A stretch of 64,000 nucleotides of DNA. Origin: Mesobacillus campisalis. Its GTDB lineage: Bacteria > Bacillota > Bacilli > Bacillales > Cytobacillaceae. The stretch spans positions 1 to 64,000 of the forward strand of contig NZ_LAYY01000011.1 of assembly GCF_000986785.1 (NCBI RefSeq). The letters run 5' to 3'. Below are positions 29,164-37,261 of this stretch, in pieces; positions within the stretch are counted from its first letter, which is position 1; each line of letters starts with the position of its first letter. Both the position numbers and the translations under genes were made by a program. The notes under the pieces are model-generated. The model saw only the letters and a list, made by a program, of their open reading frames with translations, was not told the DNA's origin and ran no database searches.

Positions 29164-29865
29164 CTATTCAATATTGCAGAATTCTATTGGGCAATTCTCA
29201 CAGTCAATTTCGGTCTTCAAGTGCTGGATGCTGTGAACGATGACCCTTTTCCTTTCAATGGAGATAATCCCTTCGTCCCTTAATTCGCCTAGCATTCTGC
29301 TGACACTCTCCCGTGCTGTTCCGCAATAATTGGCGAGTTCCTGGTTGGTTAGGTAAACATCAATCAGGATTCCAGTTTCCTTCACGATGCCGTAGCTGTT
29401 ACAAAGGCGGATCAAAGTGGAATATAAGGCCCCCTTCTTGCCATTAAGCACGAGATCCCGGAACTTTGTGGTTGTCTTCCGGAAATGGTCATTCATCCAC
29501 CTTATGAATTCATAGGCTAGCTTGCTGTTATTGAATAATACCTTTTCCAAATTTTCAATGTTAATGGCTGCTGCTTCCCCGGATTCTATTACTTTCGCAT
29601 TGAATAAATACCTGGGATCAACTGTAAAGAGTGTCAGCTCCCCAACAATATCATTGTATTGACATAATCGGAGGTTCAATTCCTTTCTTTCCGCATTCAT
29701 TTTTGAAATCTGAATCTTTCCGGAGAGGAGAATATACATTTCTTTTGCTGGCTGGCCTTCCTGGAATAGATAGGTGCCTTTTTTGAGCTTGACACTTCTA
29801 TCTGAGGCTTTCAGCAGCTCACCCAGTTCATAGGTTAATGTGCTTTTATATTGTTTCGTGCCCAC
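29164..29865 (-). CDS. fnr: Fnr-type oxygen-sensing transcription regulator
   Basis: A Crp/Fnr family regulator, 233 residues: a cyclic-nucleotide-fold sensor domain, dimer helix, and C-terminal winged helix (NQELANYCGTARESVSRMLGELRDEG). The C-terminus has Cys222-x2-Cys225-x4-Cys230, the pattern of the Bacillus-type Fnr whose [4Fe-4S] cluster is held by C-terminal cysteines plus an aspartate. Asp137 in FRDLVLNGKKG is a candidate fourth ligand. The start is GTG 29865 after GAGGAGGAG. It is divergent from the formate/nitrite channel gene. Confidence 0.85.
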   Translation of the reverse strand: MGTKQYKSTLTYELGELLKASDRSVKLKKGTYLFQEGQPAKEMYILLSGKIQISKMNAERKELNLRLCQYNDIVGELTLFTVDPRYLFNAKVIESGEAAAINIENLEKVLFNNSKLAYEFIRWMNDHFRKTTTKFRDLVLNGKKGALYSTLIRLCNSYGIVKETGILIDVYLTNQELANYCGTARESVSRMLGELRDEGIISIERKRVIVHSIQHLKTEIDCENCPIEFCNIE

Positions 29866-30033
29866 TTTTCTCCTCCTCTTTTCCTGTTTCTTTCATCACA
29901 CCGTACATTTCTTTCCTTTTGTCTATGTTCATTAAAAAGAAATGTAATCACTAGGTCAATAGAGAAAATGTGAACATTTTATGTAAACTGAAAACGCTAT
30001 AAAAAAAGTCACACTTCGTTCATTTTCTGCCAC

Positions 30034-30062
30034 TTAACAAAAGGGCAGGGTAGTACTATGAT
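30034..30062 (+). promoter_or_regulatory. Promoter of the formate/nitrite channel gene
   Basis: -35 TTAACA (30034-30039), 17-base spacer, -10 TATGAT (30057-30062). Transcription would start near 30069. Confidence 0.65.
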
Positions 30063-30077
30063 TGAACTAGATAAATC

Positions 30078-30095
30078 ATGTGAAAAAAATCACAA
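30078..30095. promoter_or_regulatory. Rex/Fnr-like palindrome in the 5' leader of the channel gene
   Basis: ATGTGAAAAAAATCACAA contains a perfect Fnr consensus (TGTGA-N6-TCACA, 30079-30094) and also matches the Rex consensus in 16 of 18 bases. It lies about 10-25 bases downstream of the predicted start of transcription, a position suited to repression rather than activation. Confidence 0.65.
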
Positions 30096-30113
30096 ACAGA
30101 AAGGGATTTTTTC

Positions 30114-30953
30114 ATGAGTACTGACCCGCATGACTTGGCAGTTAAATCTGCGTTGAAGAAAAAGGCTTTATTGCAGGACGACCCGCTGAAATATTGGATA
30201 AGGGCTGGGCTGGCCGGAGTGTATATTGGTTTTGGCATCATGGTTTCATATCGGTTGGGAGAGGGATTTTACGATGTGCATTCTCCTGCAACTTATTTAA
30301 TCAGTTCAATCTTTTTTGGAATTGCCCTTGTCCTGATCATATATGGTGGGGCAGAGTTGTTTACAGGAAATACAATGGTGTTTGCAATGTCCACAATGGC
30401 TGGGAAAACCACTGCCAGGGATATATTTGAGAACTGGGGAATCAGTTACATAGGCAATTTTATCGGGGCATTGTTCTTTGCGATGGTTATTGCTTTTACC
30501 GGTTTATTCAGTTCCCCTGAAAAATCACAGTTTATCATGGAGGCAGCGGGTGCGAAGATGTCCACGCCTGCTTACCAGCTCTTTTTCCGGGGGATGCTGT
30601 GCAATTGGCTTGTGTGCCTCGCTGCATACTGGATTCCGTTCCATATAAAGGGGGATGGAGCAAAAATCGGCAGCATGATGCTCATTGTTTTTGCTTTTGT
30701 TGCTTCCGGTTTTGAGCATAGCATTGCCAATATGGCGCTCTTTCTCATTGCATTATTTGTTCCCCATCCTGAAACGGTCAATATGATGGGCCTTTTCCAT
30801 AACCTGGTGCCGGTTACTTTGGGTAATATTGCAGGAGGTGCCGGGTTTGTAGGGTATCTTTATGTCTATCTTTCGCCAAAAAAGGAAAAAGCAAAACAAA
30901 CAGAAGGGGAAGAATCTTATCAGCAAAACGTACTATCACATACCTCCAATTAA
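30114..30953 (+). CDS. Formate/nitrite transporter (FNT family)
   Basis: A six-helix channel of the FocA/NirC/YrhG family, 279 residues. Features seen are GGAELFTGN, the central AYQLFFRGMLCNWLVCLA segment and ASGFEHSIANM with the pore histidine. Which ion it carries cannot be decided by sequence reading. pflBA and a formate dehydrogenase in the same window favour formate, while fnr next door would also fit nitrite. A ribosome site AAAGGGA precedes ATG 30114. Confidence 0.92.
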   Translation: MSTDPHDLAVKSALKKKALLQDDPLKYWIRAGLAGVYIGFGIMVSYRLGEGFYDVHSPATYLISSIFFGIALVLIIYGGAELFTGNTMVFAMSTMAGKTTARDIFENWGISYIGNFIGALFFAMVIAFTGLFSSPEKSQFIMEAAGAKMSTPAYQLFFRGMLCNWLVCLAAYWIPFHIKGDGAKIGSMMLIVFAFVASGFEHSIANMALFLIALFVPHPETVNMMGLFHNLVPVTLGNIAGGAGFVGYLYVYLSPKKEKAKQTEGEESYQQNVLSHTSN

Positions 30954-30978
30954 AAAGAACCGCGCCGGTTCTTTTTCT
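30953..30978. terminator. Bidirectional terminator
   Basis: AAAAAGAACCG/CGGTTCTTTTT hairpin with three-base loop between the FNT and XapX genes. Confidence 0.85.
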
Positions 30979-31149
30979 CTACCCGCGAAAAAACCCCTGC
31001 AGCCATTCTCCAGCAATTCCGCCCAAGTAAACACCGACAATTCCAATGACTCCTGCCAAAACGGGTGGAGCCGGTATTGGCAGCTTCAGCATTTTAAAGA
31101 GGATACCGACGATTAAACCTGCCAATAAAGCTAAAATTACCTCTTTCAT
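30979..31149 (-). CDS. XapX-domain small membrane protein
   Basis: A 56-residue protein of two glycine-rich membrane helices (MKEVILALLAGLIVGILFKM and PVLAGVIGIVGVYLGG) separated by LPIPAPP, the hallmark of XapX proteins. AGGCGGTGA precedes the ATG. Function is unknown in the family. Confidence 0.85.
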   Translation of the reverse strand: MKEVILALLAGLIVGILFKMLKLPIPAPPVLAGVIGIVGVYLGGIAGEWLQGFFRG

Positions 31150-31323
31150 CTAATCACCGCCTAAAATAAAGATGTTTACAGCATTCTCTTGCTAATGCTT
31201 ATTTTAAGGCGAGAAGGCAAATCTATTCACCCAAATTGCATAACCCCATTTTCTTCTGCTAATAAGTGTATGGTTTATCTCTCTTTGTAGGAAATTAAGG
31301 GAAAGCCGAAAGGAGGAGAAGAG

Positions 31324-31533
31324 ATGAAGAGGCAAAACGAGCAGGAAAACCTTAAAATTGCCGGCCGTCAATATGAAGTTGAGGATTATCAGCGTAATGA
31401 TACGCTGTCCGCAGGGCTTGCGGTTACACATGAACAAGTCAGCGATGCCTATACAGAAGGTGAAATCAATCCGGTAATCGATAATCAGCAAGATGGATCG
31501 GAAACGAGGATTCCTCGAAAAGGCTATCAGTGA
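31324..31533 (+). CDS. YozQ-like (DUF4025) small protein
   Basis: A 69-residue hydrophilic protein with the segment DTLSAGLAVTHEQVSDAYTEG, which resembles the YozQ/DUF4025 family of bacilli (from memory). AAAGGAGGAG precedes the ATG. It has its own terminator. Function is unknown. Confidence 0.75.
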   Translation: MKRQNEQENLKIAGRQYEVEDYQRNDTLSAGLAVTHEQVSDAYTEGEINPVIDNQQDGSETRIPRKGYQ

Positions 31534-31539
31534 TGTCTC

Positions 31540-31564
31540 AACACCTTCTTTTGAAGGTGTTTTT
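31540..31564 (+). terminator. Terminator after YozQ-like gene
   Basis: AACACCTTC/GAAGGTGTT stem plus TTTT. Confidence 0.8.
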
Positions 31565-31658
31565 GCATGTGTTTGCCTGACATGAAATCAGTCCCACAGC
31601 AGCATAATAGTAATGCCGCTTTAATGGAGGCAAAACCTTATACTTGAGGAGGCTGACT

Positions 31659-32171
31659 ATGGGAATATTAAGCGGGAATCCCAAAGAGGAACCAATGCAT
31701 TACGGAGAAGTTTATTCTGTCTGGATGCATCTGAACGCCGCCAAAGCCTGTGTTGCAGCTTACGAAACCATGCTGAACCATGCTGGAGATGAAGATTTAA
31801 AAAATCTTATCAGCGATATACTGGAAGAGGGAACAAAAGAAGAGATAGCTGAAATTGAGAATCTTTTAAAGGATCATGGAGTTGGCCTGCCGCCGACACC
31901 GCCGGCACGCACGGAAGCCTGCATTGAGAATATCCCTCCAGGTGCCAGGTTTTTAGATCCTGAAATTGCAAATAAAATCAGCATGGACCTTGCTGCAGGG
32001 CTTGTAGGCTGCAGTACGGTCATGGGGCAGTGCATCAGGGAGGATATTGCCGCCATCTTTGCCCGTTTCCATGCGAAGAAAGCACAATTTTCCACAAAAT
32101 GCCTCCGGCTATTGAAAGACAAGGGCTGGCTTGTACCTCCGCCGCTGCATATAGACCAATCGGATTGTTAG
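31659..32171 (+). CDS. DUF3231 family protein
   Basis: A 170-residue helical protein of a Bacillus family with a ferritin-like or CotF-like look. Features: MGILSGNPKEEPMHYGEVY, a mid-protein GVGLPPTPPAR turn, PPGARFLDPEIANKIS, IREDIAAIFARFHAKKAQF, and KGWLVPPPLH at the C-terminus. GAGGAGG supports ATG 31659. Function is unknown; a spore or stress role is a guess. It is followed closely by the small gene at 32185. Confidence 0.82.
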   Translation: MGILSGNPKEEPMHYGEVYSVWMHLNAAKACVAAYETMLNHAGDEDLKNLISDILEEGTKEEIAEIENLLKDHGVGLPPTPPARTEACIENIPPGARFLDPEIANKISMDLAAGLVGCSTVMGQCIREDIAAIFARFHAKKAQFSTKCLRLLKDKGWLVPPPLHIDQSDC

Positions 32172-32184
32172 GAGGATGGGGAAT

Positions 32185-32343
32185 ATGTCAAACAAAGGTG
32201 AGTTCCAAAGCAATGACTCGCAGTATAAAATGCCCAAAGCCCTGAAACAGAAGCGTGACTTTGTTTATCGGGTGGGGTATACAGCGACGACAGGAAATGA
32301 GACGGGCGGGAAGGATGAACCTGGCAGGAGATCTGATTTGTGA
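32185..32343 (+). CDS. Small basic protein, 52 residues
   Basis: Starts 14 bases after the DUF3231 stop with a GGAGG site, so probably co-transcribed. Strongly hydrophilic, Lys/Gly-rich, no hydrophobic core. Not recognised. Confidence 0.6.
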   Translation: MSNKGEFQSNDSQYKMPKALKQKRDFVYRVGYTATTGNETGGKDEPGRRSDL

Positions 32344-32348
32344 CATGG

Positions 32349-32377
32349 AAAAAGGCTGCAGGAATGCAGCCTTTTTT
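32349..32377 (+). terminator. Terminator of the DUF3231 transcript
   Basis: AAAAGGCTGCA/TGCAGCCTTTTTT hairpin. Confidence 0.85.
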
Positions 32378-32404
32378 CCATTATCGAAGCTTGCAGGAAA
32401 TTCA

Positions 32405-32548
32405 TTAGGGTGTAAGTAATTGACGGGATAGTTTGTTTCCTTGCCTGAAAGTGTTGGGAGCAACAGTGCCCCTTTTTTTTAGAATCACAAAGCCCTCTTC
32501 AAGTGCATAGCCAATCACAAGATGTGAAGATGCTGTTAAGACTTTCAT
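32405..32548 (-). CDS. Small protein of unknown function, 47 residues
   Basis: Begins MKVLTASSHLVIGYALEEGF and ends basic. AAGGGA lies about ten bases before the ATG. Not recognised; it could be spurious. It lies downstream of the SplA-like gene on the same strand. Confidence 0.4.
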   Translation of the reverse strand: MKVLTASSHLVIGYALEEGFVILKKRGTVAPNTFRQGNKLSRQLLTP

Positions 32549-32626
32549 GCTTACCAGTCCCTTCCTTACTATAGTGGCATGCAATATTCCATACCCGTTG
32601 CTCCGTGAAATAAACATTGTCCATTC

Positions 32627-32884
32627 TTAATGCAAATACGGAGTGTCCGAATCGTAGGCATCCTCATATGCCTTTTTAGCTGCGTCTTCAGAGGCAAACA
32701 GGGCGTCATCATCCTCAATAACATGGAATGTTTCATTTATGAACATCGCAAGCGCATTTGGGTCTTTTGGATGAGGCACAATTTCGGCTGCCTTGACATT
32801 GGCGACTGAAGGAACATGGGGATTATGGTAGATGACAAATACTTCATCTCCCTGCTTTAGCTCGTTTGGTTCTATAGTATCCAA
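32627..32884 (-). CDS. SplA-domain protein
   Basis: An 85-residue protein resembling SplA, the TRAP-related regulator of spore photoproduct lyase in B. subtilis: GDEVFVIYHNPHVPSVANVKAAEIVPHP, then DDALFASEDAAKKAYEDAY. No splB follows here, so it is a stand-alone member and its target is unknown. TGGATACTATAG-type sequence upstream gives no clear regulatory site. Confidence 0.75.
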   Translation of the reverse strand: MDTIEPNELKQGDEVFVIYHNPHVPSVANVKAAEIVPHPKDPNALAMFINETFHVIEDDDALFASEDAAKKAYEDAYDSDTPYLH

Positions 32885-32906
32885 TTATGTTCTCCCTTCC
32901 GAAAAA

Positions 32907-33086
32907 TCATAAATTCTCATTTTGTTGACGTATTTCATCACCAGTCAAATCAATGTTGGCATTTTCCAGTCTGCGATGCTCATCTATTGAATCGCCGGGA
33001 AAATTTGCATTAGGCGCAATGCCGCCATATGGGGTGGGTGTTGCAGGTTCTCTTTTCGGCCTATCATTGTTTGTGATGGCAACCAA
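32907..33086 (-). CDS. Small hydrophilic protein with unusual start
   Basis: A conserved-looking frame ending GGIAPNANFPGDSIDEHRRL and ENANIDLTGDEIRQQNENL. No ATG is in frame. The TTG at 33086 abuts the AAAGGAG site with no spacing, while an ATC codon at 33077 has ideal spacing (nine bases). The true start is uncertain; see findings. Function is unknown. Confidence 0.5.
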   Translation of the reverse strand: MVAITNNDRPKREPATPTPYGGIAPNANFPGDSIDEHRRLENANIDLTGDEIRQQNENL

Positions 33087-33229
33087 CTCCTTTTGCTGTT
33101 AACATTTACTGTATTCTCCATCCTTATTCTTAAAAACAAACACGAAAACTTACCATCCATACGAAAGATAGCTCTTTTGGAGGGACGCCTTTTTGTGCGG
33201 TAAAAGTTGGACGAGGTGCCGGTTTCGGT

Positions 33230-33640
33230 AAAAAGGAAGGTGATCTCGACAATAGAATGGGGATAGCGAGCGGAAAAAATAGGATGAGGTATTCGGACAA
33301 TAGAACTTGGATTACCGACAATTGAAGTGTGATTCAGTCAAATAGAAAAGGGAAATCGGACAATAAAAAAGGCATTGGCAAATAGACGTGTTGTTTTGGC
33401 AAATAGAACGAGGTATTCAGACAATAGAACAAGGATTCCGGACAATAGAACTGTGTTTCCGGCAAATAGAAAAGGGAAATCGGACAATAGAAAAGGCATT
33501 GGCAAATAGACGTGTTGTTTTGGCAAATAGAACGAGGTATTCTGACAATAGAACAAGGATTCCGGACAATAGAAGTGTGATTCCCGCAAATAAAAAACCA
33601 AATCGGACAATAGAAAAGGCACTAGCAAATAACTCCTTTC
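33230..33640. repeat. Nested tandem repeat: 21-bp units in a 124-bp higher-order unit
   Basis: About 18 units of roughly 21 bases, each with GACAATAGAA or GCAAATAGAA, follow one another. The longer block starting GAAAAGGGAAATCGGACAAT recurs at 33345, 33469 and about 33593, a 124-base (six-unit) period. Open frames on both strands through the array are by-products of its lack of stops and are not reported as genes. Confidence 0.93.
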
Positions 33641-33689
33641 TATTCACCAATCTGTCACAATCCTTGCATCCTTGCTGGTTAATTCAGGT

Positions 33690-34500
33690 TATAATAAAAG
33701 TGTAAAGAAAACAAATCAACACTTAACATCTTAGGAGGCTCAACCATAACATGTTCGTTCCGTACTGTGAACGAGTAAATCTTCCCTCCTTATGTAAGCG
33801 ATTGCGAAGCGGTGATGCGCGAGATTGGAGATTGCAAATGGCTATGCTTGAGATCCTGAAGCCAGCCTGTTCCCCTAACCTCGATGCCCGGAATGCCTTT
33901 CAAAAGGACCAGTAAAACAGGATATTGCCATCCATTGGGCAATTAGCTGGAATATTGCCTATCAAGGTACCATACGCAATAGGAAAGCATCTTGCCAAAA
34001 GAATGAATTTCGGGTAACTGGCACAGAAATATGGCGCCAGAAGCCTTGAAAGATTTTGGGATGATCAATTCCAGTTAAAGCCAAGCATTTCATGTTTGGA
34101 CATTCATTGGGACTGCCGGAAGGACATGGAAAGGCCAGAGGAAGGAAGAAGATGCATCTTTAGGCATGGTGCCTGTATACGGAAAACCATTTTTCCGTAT
34201 GTGCCTTTAAAACTCTCTCAAACAGCCATTGATTGTCAATCAGATCATAATGGTGGAAAGATCATGAGTCCCGCGGTGACTATACCGCATTTAAAAGAAG
34301 ATGGCTTATCTTTATGGATAAGGTAATTTCATAAAGAGTATCCGGTTCTTCTGCGGAACAGCATTCATCGGCTGAACTGCCCCAAAATGATACCCCAAAG
34401 GATCATATTAGGCGCTTGTAAACTTGGCTGGTGCCATGGTTGGGTCTCTTAAGATGTTAAACAATAAAAGGCTTCCTCTGTGTGAGGGAGCCTTTTATTG
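33690..34500 (+). other. Gene-poor region, possible transcript of unknown kind
   Basis: It contains a TATAAT box (33690-33695), an AGGAGG (33733-33738) that could pair with CCTCCT at about 33786, a 54-codon frame (33751-33915) with a poor 12-base spacing, several inverted repeats including TACGGAAAA/TTTTCCGTA near 34178-34200, and a terminator at 34465. No recognised RNA family or protein. It could be a decayed gene. Confidence 0.4.
34465..34500. terminator. Bidirectional terminator
   Basis: AATAAAAGGCTTCCTC/GAGGGAGCCTTTTATT hairpin; it can serve the unknown transcript on the left and yhfH on the right. Confidence 0.8.
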
Positions 34501-34539
34501 TCGACAAGGGTTCCATACAAATATGGCAAGAACCGCTCT

Positions 34540-34671
34540 TTATTCCATTTTTTTAGACAGGCATCTGTCACATTCCATCAGGTAAGATTCCGCTTGTTCT
34601 TCCATATGTTCACCGCATTCGGGACACACTTTTTTGGGAAGGGTTCTAAAGAATTCAACTGGATTGATCAC
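34540..34671 (-). CDS. yhfH: YhfH-like zinc-ribbon peptide
   Basis: A 43-residue protein: INPVEFFRTLPKKVCPECG, then ESYLMECDRCLSKK. Two CxxC pairs suggest a zinc ribbon. It matches the small YhfH family of bacilli by eye. GTG start at 34671, nine bases after AAAGGAG. Function is unknown. Confidence 0.8.
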   Translation of the reverse strand: MINPVEFFRTLPKKVCPECGEHMEEQAESYLMECDRCLSKKME

Positions 34672-34923
34672 AATACACACTCCTTTTGTAATACAAAATT
34701 AAATTCGTTTATCTGTTATAGTACAGTATAATCAAAAAATGTTTTTTTGGATAGCCTATTTTATAAAAAGTTCGAAAAAAACCGCCTTAGAAACCCATTT
34801 TGATGTCAAGGCTAAAAAGTGACAATATTATTACAATCAAATGTTTTTTGGCTTTAATTATGTTCTTGAATCCATTACAATTAAGGTAAACAAAATTAGA
34901 AAAATGGGGAATGATGCCTGCTA

Positions 34924-37086
34924 ATGGATAACCTCGATTTGTCAGTAAACCCAATTCTTTTATTGGTAGCGATTCTTTTGACATTAATGTCTTCTTATAC
35001 AGCGCTTGATTTATTTACTTTGAAGAAGTCTTCCGATAAGAATAAACGTCTTCTTTTTATTGGTGCTTCTATTTCAATGGGGATTGGCATTTGGGTGATG
35101 AATTTCTTCGGCTTCCTTGCCTGGAATATTGGCGAATCGGTGTCTTATCAGATTTCAATCAATATCCTGTCAATCTTGCTGGGTATTACCTTCACCACGC
35201 TGGCGTTTTTATCGCTTGCAGGAAAGGGCATCGATGGGCGCCGGCTTTTGCTGAGCAGTTTATTCATGACCCTTGCCGTATTATCCGTTCATATTATAGG
35301 CATGTACTCTTTGGGTATGTCTTTCCGCTACCAGCCGGCAATCATGGCTATAGCGATTTTGCTTGTTTATATTGCTTTCTTCTTTTCATTTTGGATTCTC
35401 TTTTACTCCAAGAATTTTTCACAGTCAAGCCATATCTGGCTGAAGCCCTTAACTGCCCTGGTGGTTACAGGAGCGATTGTGCAGGGGCATATGCTGCTTA
35501 CCCAAGGTACGTCGTTCAATGTGCTTGAAGGGCAGGGAGCAGAAGAAATAACAATCCCTCAGTCGCTGATCAGCTATATTATCCTGTTCGTGGCTGTCAT
35601 CATTCTAGGTGGATTGATCGCATCCAGCGCTCTTGTCAGCAAACGGCTTGCCGATAGTGATACAAATTTGAAAGATATTACTGATGCCCTTAATGTTTCT
35701 TCGATTGTTGCCATAACCGACCCTAAAGGTAAAATTACCTATGTAAACGATAAGTTTGTGGAGATTTCCAAGTACAGTGAGGAAGAGCTTCTTGGCCAAA
35801 ACCATTCCATTCTTAATTCCGGGTACCACTCCAAGGAATTCTTCAAGGAAATGTGGGCAACGATTGGCAAAGGGAAGACGTGGAAAGGTGAAATACGGAA
35901 CAAGGCGAAGGATGGTTCCTACTACTGGGTTCACACTACAATCGTTCCCTTCCTGAACAGAAAGGGGAAACCCTACCAATATGTTGCCATTCGTTCGGAT
36001 ATCACAAGCAGGAAGGCCGCGGAAGCAAATCTAAAGGATTCCTTGAAGGAAGTCAGCGATTACAAGTTCGCAATCGACCAGGCAGCCATTGTTGCCTTTA
36101 CGGATGAAAAAGGCATCATTAAAAGTGTGAACGATAAGTTTGTTGAAATCTCGAAATACTCGCGGGATGAACTGATTGGTCAGGATCACCGGCTGCTCAA
36201 TTCCGGCTTTCATCCAAAGGAATTTTTCAAGGACCTGTGGAAAACGATTGGCAGCGGGAAAGTATGGAAAGGCGAAATCCGCAACCGGGCGAAGGATGGT
36301 TCGTATTATTGGGTTGACACGACCATTGTTCCATTCCTTAAAGAGAATGGAAAACCGTATCAGTACCTGGCTATCAGGAATGATATTACGGAACGGAAGA
36401 AAACAGAGGAAATGCTGCACAGGCAGGATAAGCTTGCTGCAGTCGGCCAGCTTGCCGCAGGGGTTGCCCATGAAATCCGGAATCCGTTAACATCGATGAA
36501 AGGGTATGCCGAGTTTTTGCAGCTGGATGAAGAAGATCCGCAGCGCCGTGAGTTCATTGATATCATTCTAGACGAAATCGATCGGGTCAATAATATTGTG
36601 GAAGAGTTCATGCTGCTTGCCAAGCCTAAAGCAGCAGAGCTGGAGGAAAGGAACATCGTGCCTATCCTTGGGAATACCGTCTCGCTCCTAGAGTTTGAAG
36701 CAAGGAAACGGAATGTTAAATTGCATTTTGATTTTAATAAAGATATCGTGCAAATCGAATGTGATGAAAATAGGCTTAAGCAAGTATTCCTGAATTTCAT
36801 TAAAAACGGAATTGAAGCCATGCCAGCTGGCGGTGATTTATTTGTTCGTGCCAATGTGGCCGGAAGCAATGTTGAAATTTCCATCCAGGATACAGGAGTG
36901 GGGATACCGCCTGAAACACTCAAGAAGATTGGGGAGCCTTTCTATACAACTAAGAAGAATGGCAATGGACTGGGTCTTATGGTCTCGTTCAAAATTATCG
37001 AAAGTCATAATGGTAAAGTGTATATTGAGAGTGAACAGAATAAGGGGACGACTTTTAAAATTCTCCTTCCCGCAAAGACAGCCTAG
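34924..37086 (+). CDS. Membrane sensor histidine kinase: MHYT-like, PAS, PAS, HisKA, HATPase
   Basis: A 720-residue kinase. Residues about 8-240 hold seven membrane helices resembling an MHYT sensor, but the first motif reads MNFFG rather than MHxxG. Two PAS/PAC modules (about 255-375 and 380-495) are nearly identical (VNDKFVEISKYS, LNSG, WKGEIRN, KDGSYYWV). The phospho-acceptor is His516 in AHEIRNPLTSMKGYAEFL, followed by N-box NGIEAM, DTGVGIPPE and GNGLGLMVS. The catalytic part is like sporulation kinases such as KinE. No response regulator is adjacent. A six-codon frame overlaps its start. Confidence 0.92.
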   Translation: MDNLDLSVNPILLLVAILLTLMSSYTALDLFTLKKSSDKNKRLLFIGASISMGIGIWVMNFFGFLAWNIGESVSYQISINILSILLGITFTTLAFLSLAGKGIDGRRLLLSSLFMTLAVLSVHIIGMYSLGMSFRYQPAIMAIAILLVYIAFFFSFWILFYSKNFSQSSHIWLKPLTALVVTGAIVQGHMLLTQGTSFNVLEGQGAEEITIPQSLISYIILFVAVIILGGLIASSALVSKRLADSDTNLKDITDALNVSSIVAITDPKGKITYVNDKFVEISKYSEEELLGQNHSILNSGYHSKEFFKEMWATIGKGKTWKGEIRNKAKDGSYYWVHTTIVPFLNRKGKPYQYVAIRSDITSRKAAEANLKDSLKEVSDYKFAIDQAAIVAFTDEKGIIKSVNDKFVEISKYSRDELIGQDHRLLNSGFHPKEFFKDLWKTIGSGKVWKGEIRNRAKDGSYYWVDTTIVPFLKENGKPYQYLAIRNDITERKKTEEMLHRQDKLAAVGQLAAGVAHEIRNPLTSMKGYAEFLQLDEEDPQRREFIDIILDEIDRVNNIVEEFMLLAKPKAAELEERNIVPILGNTVSLLEFEARKRNVKLHFDFNKDIVQIECDENRLKQVFLNFIKNGIEAMPAGGDLFVRANVAGSNVEISIQDTGVGIPPETLKKIGEPFYTTKKNGNGLGLMVSFKIIESHNGKVYIESEQNKGTTFKILLPAKTA

Positions 37087-37117
37087 AAGATGAGCAATTG
37101 CTCATCTTCTTTATTTT
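37085..37117 (+). terminator. Kinase gene terminator
   Basis: AGAAGATGAGCA/TGCTCATCTTCT hairpin followed by TTATTTTTT. Confidence 0.85.
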
Positions 37118-37261
37118 TTGCCTGAGTCGAAACATTTCCATGACCGCCTTAATTTAGTGGAATTGTTGAAAAACGGACATATATTTATGTTAAGAGCTCT
37201 AACACCGCTATGAAAAAATCAACTATCATAAATATATATACGTTAGTAAGGAGGAGAAAAG

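Noticed and set aside
33388-33705. Open frames on both strands through the repeat array (up to 105 codons)
   Set aside because: They consist only of translated 21-bp repeats and lack ribosome sites; the absence of stops follows from the repeat sequence.
34096-34326. 76-codon frame in the gene-poor region
   Set aside because: No ribosome site, no family resemblance, and it runs across hairpins; kept only as part of the unexplained region.
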